64,000 bases of DNA from Saksenaea vasiformis B4078. Its lineage: Eukaryota > Mucoromycota > Mucoromycetes > Mucorales > Saksenaeaceae. Where the stretch lies: NCBI GenBank assembly GCA_000697055.1, contig JNDT01002269.1:62001-126000 (forward strand), read 5' to 3'. The position numbers and the translations under genes are program-made. This document shows, piece after piece, positions 10,710 to 21,187 of this stretch (the first letter of the stretch is position 1; each line of letters starts with the position of its first letter). The notes under the pieces are model-generated. The model was not told the DNA's origin. It searched no databases and saw only the letters and a list, made by a program, of their open reading frames with translations.

Positions 10710-10999
10710 ATGACTCAACGTTCTTCTGCTTTTTCTACCATTGATGTTTATTTACTTATTCTCTTTCTACTAACCCTTTTTCTTAAGGACTACCCTTATA
10801 TTGGTACTACCTACCATCCTTTTCCGGGTATAAAACGCTGGTTGATTAAGGTAAAACTTCTATAAAAAGACGTCTGAGTCTAACTTGTACGATTTGAACC
10901 ATAAAACAATTTATTGCCTGTAATCACTAAATAGTGCAGATCCCTTTTTACTGCCTTGCCGACAGATGCGGCACAGCACCTGCAGATTCCCATTTTTAG
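10710..10999 (+). CDS. Possible small single-pass membrane protein
   Basis: A 47-codon open exon (10710-10850) ends at a clean GTAAAA donor. It can join an acceptor at 10938-10939 to encode 66 residues ending at TAG 10999. The N-terminal half contains one hydrophobic helix (DVYLLILFLLTLFL) followed by DYPYIGTTYHPFPGIKRW, which has protein-like codon use. It lies divergent to the secreted acidic protein, 210 bp away. No family was recognised, and a longer gene with further exons is possible. Confidence 0.35.
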
Positions 11000-13910
11000 T
11001 TCCCCAGCTCAATCTATTTCACAAACAAAAACAAAATGGACCCTCTTTTTCCCCTTTTCTTTTTTTTTTTTCTTTTCTTTCACAACTTCCAGACACTGCT
11101 TTATTACAGCAGTACAGTACAATCTTCCGGCCTTACAGATGGTAACATTGATTAGCTATCGGATCGCCGGAGCCCCAAAATGGGTGCTACGTGTTTTACG
11201 GCCGCGATTGTCTGCAGAAAGTAGACCGCTAACGCCAACAAATCTAAATAGTACCGATCTCCGCTTATTCTGGCATTTCTGGGTTATTTTTTTTTTTTTA
11301 CACGAAAAATTTTTGGCGCCGTAGCTGGCTATCAAGAACAAAATGGCCAAAGTACTGAACGAAAACGCGTTAAAACTACCGTAGGATGCATTGTGCTTCT
11401 AACTGTCACAGATAAATAGGAAATCTTAGTAGTATCACGCGAAGAAAGAGTAGCTTATCTGCAAAAGGATAGGAACGATAGTAGCGTGAAACAGCTGATT
11501 CTCATTGTTAATTAGACCCTTCAGTAGTTTGATTTTTTAGTCCCATGTTCTAGATTGCATATAATCATCATCGACACTTTTTTTTGATCTATGTTCCTTG
11601 TAGTTTCACATTTTCCCAACGGATGACCGCAGTCTCTTATCAGACTTCTTGGCATAGGAACTATGGAGGCAGTCTTGCGGCGCCCGAAATTGGCAGCTTA
11701 CTGGGTCATTACCACGTAGAAACCGTCTCTGTCACGTCGAAAGAATAAAAGTCAGTGCTAGGTCTCCGTTTCCTCTCCGCGCCAGCAGGAACAAAAACAA
11801 CATGCCGTTATGCATCAAAAAACGGCGACCAAATTGTTTCTAGAACAGCTAAAGTTGTATAGAGGGGAAGAGATTCCGTTTAGAAATGGATGTCAGAAAA
11901 ACATAAAAAAGGTTGGGAAACATGCAGCAAGCTTAAAAATATCCCGACCAGTGGGTTGTTTATCAGCAATAAGATCCAATGATAGTCTACACGCCGTATC
12001 CAGCCGAAATTTTCCGCTAATTTCATCAGTTTCAAAATAATTACCTCTTTACATTTGGGGTAATAGCTTGTTGCTCCAGGTATTCTGGGTGGCGACTGCG
12101 AGAGCGAGGCACAGTAGATGCTTATGATTCAGTTTCTGCTGATTCCACCTTCTCAGACTCTCGCCTAGAGAAACAAGTCAGAAGTATATTTTCTTCTTTG
12201 TTAAAGATCAAAGCTAAATGATCAGTAATCTTCATTCTTGAGGATGGGAACCGTGTTCTCATATTCTCGTGCGCATAGAGCATGAAATATATCGATAGAT
12301 CCGCCTAACTCGGTAACTGATCTCGGTAAAGCAAACACAGCCAAACGGAATTGATACCCCAGCATGTGCTGCTATCTTCCGCTGCTGCCGTATCCACGGT
12401 TACAGGATAGAGAAAGAGTCCCTGTTGATCTCGACCAGCAATCAGCTGGATTGCAATGGCTACCGTGTTTGCGTTTTTCCTAGTGAGTGTTACTACGGAT
12501 ACCGCGGCTATTAGCCGCGATAGATTCTCACCGCTCACCTCGTAAGATCCTTGTGGTGGTTCCCGGACAACGAAAACAGGAGGTTGTCAAACCTATCCTT
12601 GGTTTCACGAACAAGTTTGCCTTCGCCACCAAGCCACTTCTAGGTGTTACAAGCGTTACCAGCCGTAAAACGACAAATTCAGTACGCTCTAGCAATGGAT
12701 TGAAGTCGATTTTGAACCCTTTTTCTCCTATTTGTTTTCTGGATCAATTGCTTGTTTCTGAATAATAGTAAATCGGAGCATATTCTTCCACCAAAGTGAT
12801 TTCTAAGTATGAGGTCGTCCGCCTATTTTAGGACTTTAGCTTTTACGCGAAGAGGCGGCTGAAAACCAGCTCTTGTAGCCACGACCGAAGCACGTGGATC
12901 AACCTTCTCAGTAACGTTTAGGTCACCCCAAAGGTCTCAACATTGACTGAAGTAACCAACTATTAATAGCCTTCGTTTACTTTCAAGGGTCGGTAACTTC
13001 TAATTTTATCAATGTCCTTCAGGCTGATATCGTCGCATCATATCATTATCAGTATGACAATGCAGGATTTTTGATGGTTTCTCGTGAAGGCTGACGTTGT
13101 ACAATGTGCAAAATTGGCCCCGCTCTCGGTTTTCTTTTTATCTGATACGGGACTTCGCGAGAATTTCGACCAGAAAATTGCTACAAGCGGTGAGAAGCGT
13201 CAACAAAAGTATCCAAAAGAACTTATATAGGTAATTACGCGTAGTGCAACGTGAGACATCTTGAGATGCATCTTCCAGAAGATGGAACCTGCGTATTGTG
13301 CCTTCTAACAGCAAATATCTGTCGTTCGCCTGTACATGGGTCACATCACCACTACAAGAATGAAGCGAATACAGAGGCCTAGAAAGCACCTGAGGTTTGC
13401 GAAACGTTGATCTCTGTAAAAAGATATTCGTCGAATAAATTTCTACGCGGATCGCATAGTAGCGATCTCTTACAGTCCTTAGGTTGACGTTAGTCAATCA
13501 CAGGGCTCCAGCTCTAGAGAAAGACGTCGATGCACCATGAGATTCTCCACACTTACCAGCAAAAACTTTTGATTATCAACCGATGTAGTTGCACTTGAAG
13601 TGTTGATATGATTTATTGTTTGATACTGTCTATTGAAAGCTAAACCAGTATTGAAGATATTAGAGCTGCAGTCTTTGTACTGGCGTGTGAAACACATCTA
13701 CACCTGAATTCATAGCGATCCTTAACTAACCGCAGATCTCCATGACGCTTTCGAACGCATGACGTTCATAGGACCAAAAATGGCTGCTCATTTTATATTT
13801 TCAGACCAAATGACAACATAGTGCCATTGACTGCTGCTTTGAACTACCAAGTAGGCTACTCATGCAATTAGATGTTACTTAACTAGAGATAGAGTAGGCT
13901 GCATGAATAG

Positions 13911-13929
13911 CGTGCTTTTCAAAAGCACG
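13911..13929. repeat. Perfect 19-bp palindrome
   Basis: CGTGCTTTT and its exact reverse complement AAAAGCACG are separated by a single C, inside the gene-poor block. Function unknown. Confidence 0.6.
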
Positions 13930-14971
13930 TGTGCATAGCATGATTTAAATTGTGTGGACATCCCGGTGACTTGGGCTGCTATGATCCGGAGCATATACTA
14001 CTGGCGTTTATATCATTGCTTCAGGATTCCGTGTGACGATGACTTCATTTAAAAAGCCTTGGATGAAATTGTGGTGTCACAAGGGGCCATCATGGCCTTA
14101 AATCAGTTTAGGCTTCTGCTTTACTGACTATTGAATGAATTTTTACGCTAACCTATATAAAATTTGTGTCCGTGGGGAGCCAAATTCCTGCTGGTGAGGA
14201 ATCGCATATTACAGTCATTGATGCATGAATCGGCGATAGACTCATACTCTACTTACCTCAGCTAGGTCCCTAGAACGGCATAAAAATACATTCATAGTTA
14301 GTAAATGGAATAGAACTCGGATGTCAGTTTACTTACCCTGAAGGATAACTTTGCTGACGGTGGAGGGCAAATCCCACCTTGACCAGTGGGAGCAAAATAG
14401 GAGTTCTGGCGGCACGCGTGAGTGAAAGCACTGCAAAGGACTTGAAGCGATACGCCATCTGGCGATTTATTGTAAAAGATGAGCAATGCTGAGAGCGTGA
14501 CCACGCTATTTACTGAAACGGTGCGGGAAAGCAGCACCACGACCTAGACTGCTCGGATGTGTATTCCATCGAAAATATATACCGAGGGATGTTAAAAAGA
14601 AGTTTATGCATCCGAACCATGTCATTATCTGAAGATAGCTGTCGCCATTGGTCACTCAAATAACAAGCAAGAACAAGTGAACCAATAACGCACCGACAAA
14701 ATGCGCTTTGAGCTAATGCATAAAGATCTATCTACATCCCCACGCAAGACTTGAAAGTCCAGCACGCGAGGAGAGCCACCTCCAAAAGATAGCTTACAGT
14801 AAAATCTAGTACCTCCTCTCAGTAAGCCTAAGGAACAATTCGAAATATTGGGCTTTTTGGGAGAATGTTTGCTTAGTCGAGCCAGCGTTAACTTGCTGAC
14901 AGCGCTGAATCACTACATGGGAACGCAGCAGCAGTTTGCGTGAGTACGTTAAGAAATTTGCAATCACATGT

Positions 14972-15022
14972 GCAATGAACATAATCGACGTGATCTCTTT
15001 ACTCGATTGACATGTTCATTGC
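14972..15022. repeat. Inverted repeat / potential hairpin
   Basis: GCAATGAACAT (14972-14982) pairs exactly with ATGTTCATTGC (15012-15022). An inner AATCGA (14983-14988) pairs with TCGATT (15003-15008), with a 3-nt bulge between the two stems. Together they make a 17-bp stem around a 14-nt loop. No gene is adjacent. Confidence 0.6.
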
Positions 15023-15732
15023 TCCTGGAGGAACGAATGGCTTTTTCTCTGGGAAGCGGAATGGTGCAGAAAGACACAAAGGACACCATAGGGCAGAGCG
15101 TTTGCTAACAGGAAAAGCCAAAGCAGCAAGGCAGGTTTGCAGTATAGGTGACGCCATTGAGAGGTTCTGGAAACCTCCTCTCCAGTAACCTCGGCCTTTC
15201 CATGATGATTCTTGACGACTGTGAGGAAGCCGATCATAGAAAGCGGTAACGGGTGCGGAGATCCAGGTATGCTTCTGCTTGGTGTTACGTTCGAAGCGTG
15301 AGGACGGCTGTATCCTGGGAAGATACAGTCATGCAGTAGGTAAATATGTGATCGAATACTATAAACGCGTAAGAAACGTAAAAAGAAAAATACGAGGAGA
15401 AGGATGCTGTCTGTCTGTATTTTGTGTGCGAAGCCGACGATTGCATAGACCTTCTCTATTTACGGCCATTGTAGAACGCCAGGGACATATGCATTTAGTC
15501 TTGAGACTGATCCATTCAGTAGCAGGAAAAGAAGTGTATCGAGCCGATCCTTCGAAGTCTGGATCGATTGCGATTATTTTCATTGTACGGGTGGCAAATA
15601 TTTACTCGCTCTTGGACGGGGAAGACGTTACCCTGAACACAAGGATTTTGGCTCTCCGCAAGTAACATAAAAGTGGCATGTTCACTCGACCAGGGTACCT
15701 CTGTATTTGTGTTTCTTCATCCCCACTCCTAA

Positions 15733-16124
15733 ATGTACGCAAACATCCTTGCTCGTTCTGCGCTTCGTTCGCGTGTGAACACTCGCCAGCTCGTTCGCTC
15801 TGACCTGTATCACTTCGAGAACGGCCATGGAAAGGTACAACGATGCGCACGAGATAGGATTGGACGTAATCTTGTTCTTCTTAGAACTTCCCCTTCGACA
15901 TGAAGAACAAGACAGCTTTCACCATCAAATATGTTCTTTTCACTGGCATTGGCTTTGTAGCCCCTTTCATTGGTAACTGATTAACCATTGATCTGTGTAT
16001 CCGTAACTAAAACAATGAAATATTTTTATTATTCTAGCTTGCGCCTGGCAGTTGTAAGTTAGCTAATGATAGAAATTGTTGTGGATACTGATGGAAACTG
16101 TCTTCTTTTAGGAACAAAAACTAG
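15733..16124 (+). CDS. COX8: Cytochrome c oxidase subunit VIII (yeast Cox8 / mammalian COX7C type)
   Basis: A small multi-exon gene. Exons 15733-15834, 15885-15972, 16038-16053 and 16112-16124 give 72 residues with an exact frame. The N-terminus (MYANILARSALRSRVNTRQL) is basic and hydroxylated like a mitochondrial presequence. The family signature follows: YHFENGHGKNFPF, a polar KNKTAF turn, one transmembrane helix (YVLFTGIGFVAPFIACAW) and a short QLNKN tail. Subunit VIII/VIIc is a single-helix accessory subunit of respiratory complex IV in the inner membrane. Two of the exons are only 16 and 13 nt of coding sequence, so simple ORF searches miss the gene. Confidence 0.93.
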
Positions 16125-16797
16125 ACTGAACAAAGCATCAAGGATTTTGAAAAAGAAAAAGAGGGATGTAGAGCTTTTCCTTTTGTATAAATGTGTTCTT
16201 TAGCGATACAGTATGTGTCGTATTATAATACTGTGAATTTCTGTTTAGCTGTAATCAGTTGTTTTCAGGAATTGTAGGGGGGATCCCTGATCAGAAGAAG
16301 AAAGTCAGGCGACTTTTTTTTTTTTTTTGGTGGTTTCACGAGGATCTTCGGTCAATTCACAAGTCATCCTTGTTGAATGTGCCGGTTGAATTTTCGACGA
16401 TAAAAATAACCTGCATTGTTATGCAAAAGAGACCTGATCTGATAGACTTGCAACCTTTCTTTTTTCCACAAGATGAATATGCGCTTCGGCAAGAATGTTT
16501 CATTATTACAGCAACCAACTACGGTACAAAAGGGGAATCAGTACCAAGTCTCTTCGTTTCAACTATGTCGTATCCTTTTCTCGCTCTCTCTTTTTTTTTT
16601 TCAAATCCTCATGGAATATCAGGTGAATGATTCATTTCGCTATCATCCACATCATCGGTCACTGTTCGAACAAACGAGTGAACTTTGCTCGCCTTTTTTT
16701 TTTCCTTTTCCTCCTCCTTTTTATCTGTCGGTTGCTTTTTTAAAAGCTTCATTCAAAGGGTATATTCGCCTTCCTACTGAGAAGCGGTCGCCGGACA
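16125..16797 (+). other. Probable 5' exons of the downstream membrane-protein gene, unresolved
   Basis: Overlapping plus-strand frames (16259-16630, 16473-16838) contain protein-like stretches such as DEYALRQECFIITATNYGTK, and T-rich tracts ending in AG that look like introns (before 16621 and before 16850). I could not find one splice chain that keeps all segments in frame, so exon borders are left open. Confidence 0.35.
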
Positions 16798-17346
16798 ATG
16801 TTGTCAACCAGATATTACTCAATGACACATGGAAATGACCATTCCAGCGGTATGAGCGACCACTATCATATTTACATTATTATTATTGGGTCGATCATTG
16901 GAGCAACCATTGTCGTCATTTGCTTAATTGCCAGCATCATATCTTATCGAGAAATGCAACGTAGCAGGATCATGGACAAAGAGCAACAGCAGGAGCAACA
17001 GCGTGAAGATTCGATATTACAAGATAATGAATCAGAGAGACATGTGCGGTCTACATCCAATATAACAAGTAGTGAAGAACCTAGGGAACGAGAAACTCGT
17101 TTACCTTCTTGGCTTCAACATATTTCGTCTACATCCGCTCCCGTCGCGACAATGGTGCAAACCTCGACACAGCCGGCGGAAGGCAGCAGTATTCATTCGT
17201 CGGCCGAGGATCGATCCTCGTCCCATCACACTTCCGGAGATCAAGCACATCGTAGCAGTCGTTTCCAAGAACATTTCGATATCGCAGCACTACTGGAGCA
17301 ACATATACCTTCTTCTTCTCATTCTTCAACAGAAAAAAAGCAGTAG
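16798..17346 (+). CDS. Putative single-pass (type I-like) membrane protein, C-terminal part
   Basis: The frame is open for about 182 codons to TAG at 17344-17346. It encodes one strong transmembrane helix (HIYIIIIGSIIGATIVVICL and onward) about 25 residues in. A cytoplasmic-looking tail follows, starting with a basic stop-transfer segment (SYREMQRSR). The rest of the tail is Gln/Glu- and Ser-rich with little predicted fold and ends SSSHSSTEKKQ. No family was recognised. A good 3' splice site (TTCCAG) lies just upstream of the helix near 16850, so the true exon may begin there and ATG 16798 may not be the start. An ectodomain encoded by upstream exons is likely. Confidence 0.5.
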   Translation: MLSTRYYSMTHGNDHSSGMSDHYHIYIIIIGSIIGATIVVICLIASIISYREMQRSRIMDKEQQQEQQREDSILQDNESERHVRSTSNITSSEEPRERETRLPSWLQHISSTSAPVATMVQTSTQPAEGSSIHSSAEDRSSSHHTSGDQAHRSSRFQEHFDIAALLEQHIPSSSHSSTEKKQ

Positions 17347-17597
17347 CTGCTATTCATTCCTTCATTTTGTACATAAAGATATTAATGTTTGTCATTGCAT
17401 GAGTATATGGGCGAGGACAACTGAAACAAATGACTACACCAAGTACGCAGGACCTTTAACTAAATAAAGAAGCATAATCATTCCCTGCGCTAGGATTGTT
17501 AAAATATGCATTACTGTTTGTGCGTATCATCTTCTTACTGCATCCGGCAATTTTTTTAAAGTTGTGTGAGGCGGGGTTCCAGTTTGGAGGACACGCC

Positions 17598-18574
17598 ATG
17601 TCAATATTAACAGATCATCACATTCAACATTACCGTGAACATGGCTATACTGTCGTCATTGATGGTATGAGCTTACCAATCCAGAACTCTCGACTCAACA
17701 TTCGACAGCTTTAACCACCGATCAACTCAATGGACTACATGAAGAAGCTGACTTATTAGTGAATCACCTCATGTCAGAAGGATGCGAGCTTGTCGATGAT
17801 CTCGGGTGTATTGTTGGTGGGTATCACGGTACCATAACAACGCTTGACTCATGGCTTGTATTTAGAACCTCTGATGTGTGGCTACCTGGATCCACCAGCG
17901 TCGGAAGAATACCGAATGGATTCTCATGCTTACAGGAAAAGACGCGACAGCATCTTACCAGGTCGTTCTCTATCCGATGTTACGCTGGAAACCGTAGCGA
18001 TGATGGCAAAAGCACTGTTGGACAGCGAAACAGTCTATTTGGTACCTAAGCAAAAAGGAAGAAGGAGCCAGAGCTGATCAGAGCATTTAGTTGAATGAAC
18101 AGTATATTATCAAGCCCCCTCATTCTGCATCCAAATCCCAATTCGCATGGCATCGGGTTCGTTCGTTTGATATTCTTATAAACACCTCTAACTATCTTGT
18201 CGGCTAGGATTCAGATTATCTTAATCCAACAATGCAAAAAGAACATACCATTGCTTGCTGGACCGCACTGGATGCGATGACACCGGTAAAAAAAAAATTC
18301 CATCACGAAAGGACAGTGTCTCACCTTTATCAAAAAGACAAACGGGACGCTCATCGTAGAAAGTCTGGGTGACGGGGAAAATACCACTATTGATGTATCC
18401 GCTGGGAGCATTGTTTTTATGTCAAATCGTGTGCGTCACAAAAGCACAGGTAATAACACGATGTTCTTTCGGCGGGCTTTTATGCCTCAGTATTCAATGA
18501 GGCCAATGCAAGACAGATTCGACAAATATGTTGGGCTCGCCATACGTTGTGAGAAGTATACTGATGTATTATAA
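17598..18574 (+). CDS. Phytanoyl-CoA dioxygenase (PhyH) family protein
   Basis: Six exons (17598-17664, 17709-17816, 17866-18041, 18091-18156, 18208-18285, 18338-18574) encode 243 residues with an exact frame. Fe(II)/2-oxoglutarate oxygenase features are visible: an opening TDHHIQHYREHGYTVV as in the PhyH superfamily, YIIKPPHSASKSQFAWHRDS with the HxD iron ligands, WTALDAMT, then VRHKS with the distal His and FFRRAFMPQYS with the 2-oxoglutarate-binding Arg region. The last intron could end at 18316 or 18337; the latter gives a normal 52-nt intron and MTPTNGTLIVES. The protein is somewhat shorter than peroxisomal PhyH (about 300 residues) and has no PTS2-like N-terminus, so it may be one of the many small PhyH paralogues of unknown substrate. 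Confidence 0.85.
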
Positions 18575-18956
18575 GGACGTTTAACAATAATTTATATTGA
18601 TACCGAATGAATCGTGTGCTAAGGAATACTAGAACTTCTTTTTTTTTTTTGGCGTGGGAGAAGTTGGTCTTTTGCATTGACACGAAAAGCGCACTGTCCA
18701 TTCTCTGATGATAGGATAAGGGGCACAGTACCCGCAAAGCGTGGGATTATGATTCCATGCATGAGATGCTTTATCCTACTTCAATAAATTTCGCATTCAC
18801 GAGCGGATGCCGAGCTGACGTAAGTAGAGTATGATGTACGTACTAACGACTGCGTATGTTCTATTTCTTCTTAAGCACGAACCTGGGCTCTTCATGGACG
18901 CAAATTTATTGTTTTTAAGTTGCGTAAAAATATTCAATAAACAGTAAAGTACACAT
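18575..18956. other. Intergenic, convergent 3' flanks
   Basis: Shared 3' region of the PhyH (+) and Nas2 (-) genes. It has a T run near 18638-18649 and an AATAAA-like element at 18783-18788. No gene seen. Confidence 0.5.
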
Positions 18957-19583
18957 TTACAAAGGTAAAATATGGCAGCCTAGCTTACCACGACCTCCCC
19001 AACCACTTCTCGGTGTCAATGAAAGTTGTTTTCGCTCTTCTTGACGCAAAATCACGACTTGGATGGGGGTGCCGTTGTTATTGCTCACAAGTTGATTGAT
19101 AGCTTGCAGTTTTTCATGATTCTTCGCGTGAATAGGTCCAAACCTGACCAGTTTATCGTTTCTTTGCAATCCACTAGCTTCTGCAGGCGAATCTGGTGCG
19201 ACCGCGTTCACTGTAGCAAAGGGTACAGTGTAATCCGGTGTTGTCTCCTTTTGGGGTGTCACCTGCGTCGTTTGTGTTTGTGTCTGGGTATCTGCTTTCT
19301 CGATCCGGCTGGCTTCATGAATGGCATGCAATGCTTTTTCAATGTCTACCATAAGTGCTTTGTGATCATTGCGTAGACGGTAAACCAGGTTACGTGACGT
19401 TCGCGCAGCAGCTACGTCGACGTCTGATCTAGGAAAGCCTGCCTGATCGACGAGAGGTACATCCATACCGACACCTTGTACCCGCAAAGCATCTTCCAAT
19501 TCTCGTAATTCATTCTCCAATGCGTCCTTCTTAGCAACAAGTGCTTGTGCTTCCTTGACAAGATCGGCTGTGGTTTTGCTCAT
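18957..19583 (-). CDS. NAS2: 26S proteasome assembly chaperone Nas2/PSMD9 (p27), PDZ protein
   Basis: A single-exon frame of 208 codons. The N-terminal half is a helical hairpin (KEAQALVAKKDALENELREL; GMDVPLVDQAGFPRSDVDV; NDHKALMVDIEKALHAIHE), the signature of Nas2/PSMD9, which binds the Rpt5 ATPase during base assembly. A short Gln/Thr-rich linker (TQTQTQTTQVTPQKE) leads to a C-terminal PDZ domain (FATVNAVAPDSPAEASGLQR; KLVRFGPIHAKN; IQVVILRQEERKQLSLTP). Length matches the family (about 200-220). The start is the first in-frame ATG and begins MSKTTADLVKEAQ, as expected. Confidence 0.93.
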   Translation of the reverse strand: MSKTTADLVKEAQALVAKKDALENELRELEDALRVQGVGMDVPLVDQAGFPRSDVDVAAARTSRNLVYRLRNDHKALMVDIEKALHAIHEASRIEKADTQTQTQTTQVTPQKETTPDYTVPFATVNAVAPDSPAEASGLQRNDKLVRFGPIHAKNHEKLQAINQLVSNNNGTPIQVVILRQEERKQLSLTPRSGWGGRGKLGCHILPL

Positions 19584-20084
19584 GACTGTATGTACAAATG
19601 GTTGGCGGGTGACGGATTCAACCCTCCTGCTTTTCCGGACAGGTTCAGTCTCCGGGGCGGACTTGTCCCGTCATCCAACACCAGGGCGTCCCAAGCCGTG
19701 TATACCGGAGATTTCCTCGCTATTTAAATGCAATGGTTTAAATCTATATCTTACTAAAATAGCCTTGACTATCGGATAATATTACGGTCAGATGGGAATG
19801 ACGATAGTGTTAGGAACTCGACATGATTGGAAATGAAACTAGCAAACCCTGGATAGCTGTCAAGTCGTAATAATATAGAAAAAGACAATAACAAAGAAAA
19901 GGAGATAAAAAGAAAGAAAGAGAATAAAAAAAAAAGAAGTCAACGAAAGAATGTTTTCGATCCAGTCTGCACTCTAGTTGATCGGAAATATTATAAATCA
20001 GGATGGTCTGACATAAATACCAATCGTTGTCTTCTTTCAATCACTTCTCTTCTTTTCTCTTATTTCTTTTTTGTCCTGCCAACG
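19584..20084. promoter_or_regulatory. Divergent intergenic region between NAS2 and the GPI-protein gene
   Basis: A 501-bp gap with two divergent genes, so it probably holds both promoters. Purine-rich tracts around 19880-19940 are the only notable structure. Confidence 0.35.
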
Positions 20085-21187
20085 ATGAAGGCATCATCCG
20101 TAATCGCTATCGCCACTATGCTGGTTGTAGGTGTATCTGCCGGTGGTACGTTTCTCTAGAAACCTTTACTCGACCTTTCTTTTTTTTTTTTCTCTTACTA
20201 TGGATCTTTGCGTAGACCACGGCGATGATTCTGGCCCTTTGATCTTGGACGAATTTCCCGCTGTCCAAGGTCCCGGCTACGAGTTTCAGACAAACCCACC
20301 CGTCATGGTAACTAAGACAATCTACAGAGAACTGCCACCCTTTGTCTATCCTCCTCCCAATGTAAGTTGCTCAAGTCCCCCCATGTATGTAATCCAATGT
20401 CTAATTGCACCACGCAAAGGAATTTGAACATGATCATCACGGAGACCATGATGATCCATCCTATTACCACAAAAAAGGTAACGGACGCAATCATAAACAC
20501 GCGAACTCCAATCACGGTCGCGGTGGCAACAACGGCGGCAGCGACGTCCACGGCGGTTGGCATGGTGATGGAGGCAATGGCGGACGCCACGGTTCTTCTG
20601 GAAGGAACCATGTACAAGGAACTGGCGGTCGTCCCCATCGCAAACATAAAGACGATGACGATCATGAAGGAGGCGGTAGCCATCATCATGGCGGAGGAAG
20701 CGACTATCATGATTACCGCCATGGTGGCGGTGGCGGTGGTGGTGGTGGCAGCGGCGGCGGCAGTGGTGGAGGAAGTGGTGGCGGTTATCACCACGGTAGT
20801 TACAAAGATCATGAGGAAGGCGAAACATCGCTTGAGAAAATTATAGAAAAAGAATACAAGGATCCATTACCCGCTCCACCAGCGATCAAACCATTTGATA
20901 TCTTTGGAGCAACAGCATCCTCTTCTGCTGGTGCTGCTGCTTCCTCGAGCCGGTCAATGGCATCCTCTACAAGTGGCGGTGTCGGCGGTGGTGCTTTATC
21001 ACTAGCCATGTCCTCCCCCACCACTTCGATGAGAAACACAATGCCCTCTAGGCCAAGCAGTACCAGCGCTGCTCGGGGAGCAATGTCGGCCCATCCTGCA
21101 TCCAACCACGACAGCTCTGGCGTCAATCTCCAAGTTGGAGGTTCTCTGTTATTGTGTGCTGCATTTGCAGCTTGGCTTCTTCTCTAG
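20085..21187 (+). CDS. GPI-anchored His/Gly-rich cell-surface protein, function unknown
   Basis: Three exons (20085-20145, 20216-20361, 20420-21187) give 324 residues. It has an N-terminal signal peptide (MKASSVIAIATMLVVGVSAG) and a C-terminal hydrophobic tail (GGSLLLCAAFAAWLLL) after a Ser/Asn-rich region, the usual layout of a GPI-anchored fungal wall protein. The central part is low-complexity: His/Asp clusters (HDHHGDHDD; KHKDDDDH), Gly runs (GGGGGGGGGSGGGSGGGSGG) and GGHHH-type motifs. A Ser/Ala-rich stalk follows. His/Asp/Gly composition suggests metal binding or a flexible wall spacer, but this is inference. Several long frames on the other strand are artefacts of the repeat composition. 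Confidence 0.8.

Larger units (their letters stand above)
11000..15732. other. Gene-poor block of about 4.7 kb
   Basis: Short open frames occur (for example 11810-12040, 12487-12765, 13138-13497 on the minus strand, 15279-15665), but none shows a recognisable domain, consistent splice signals or a long frame. I did not recognise transposase, reverse transcriptase or integrase motifs. Two perfect short inverted repeats are listed separately. Decayed repeats or a non-coding RNA cannot be excluded by eye. Confidence 0.5.

Noticed and set aside
11312..11319. TTTGGCGC, a match to the E2F consensus site
   Set aside because: A single short motif in a gene-poor block with no nearby target gene; expected by chance in 64 kb.
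13138..13697. Two overlapping minus-strand frames with a hydrophobic C-terminus
   Set aside because: The longer opens with TTG after an in-frame TGA, and no splice joins it to the upstream frame.
18286..18316. 31-nt intron in the PhyH gene
   Set aside because: Too short for this genome; the 52-nt alternative to 18337 is in the same phase and matches neighbouring introns.
20312..20846. Long open frames on both strands over the GPI-protein gene
   Set aside because: They arise from the GGN/CAY repeat composition; only the plus-strand frame with signal peptide, introns and GPI tail makes biological sense.
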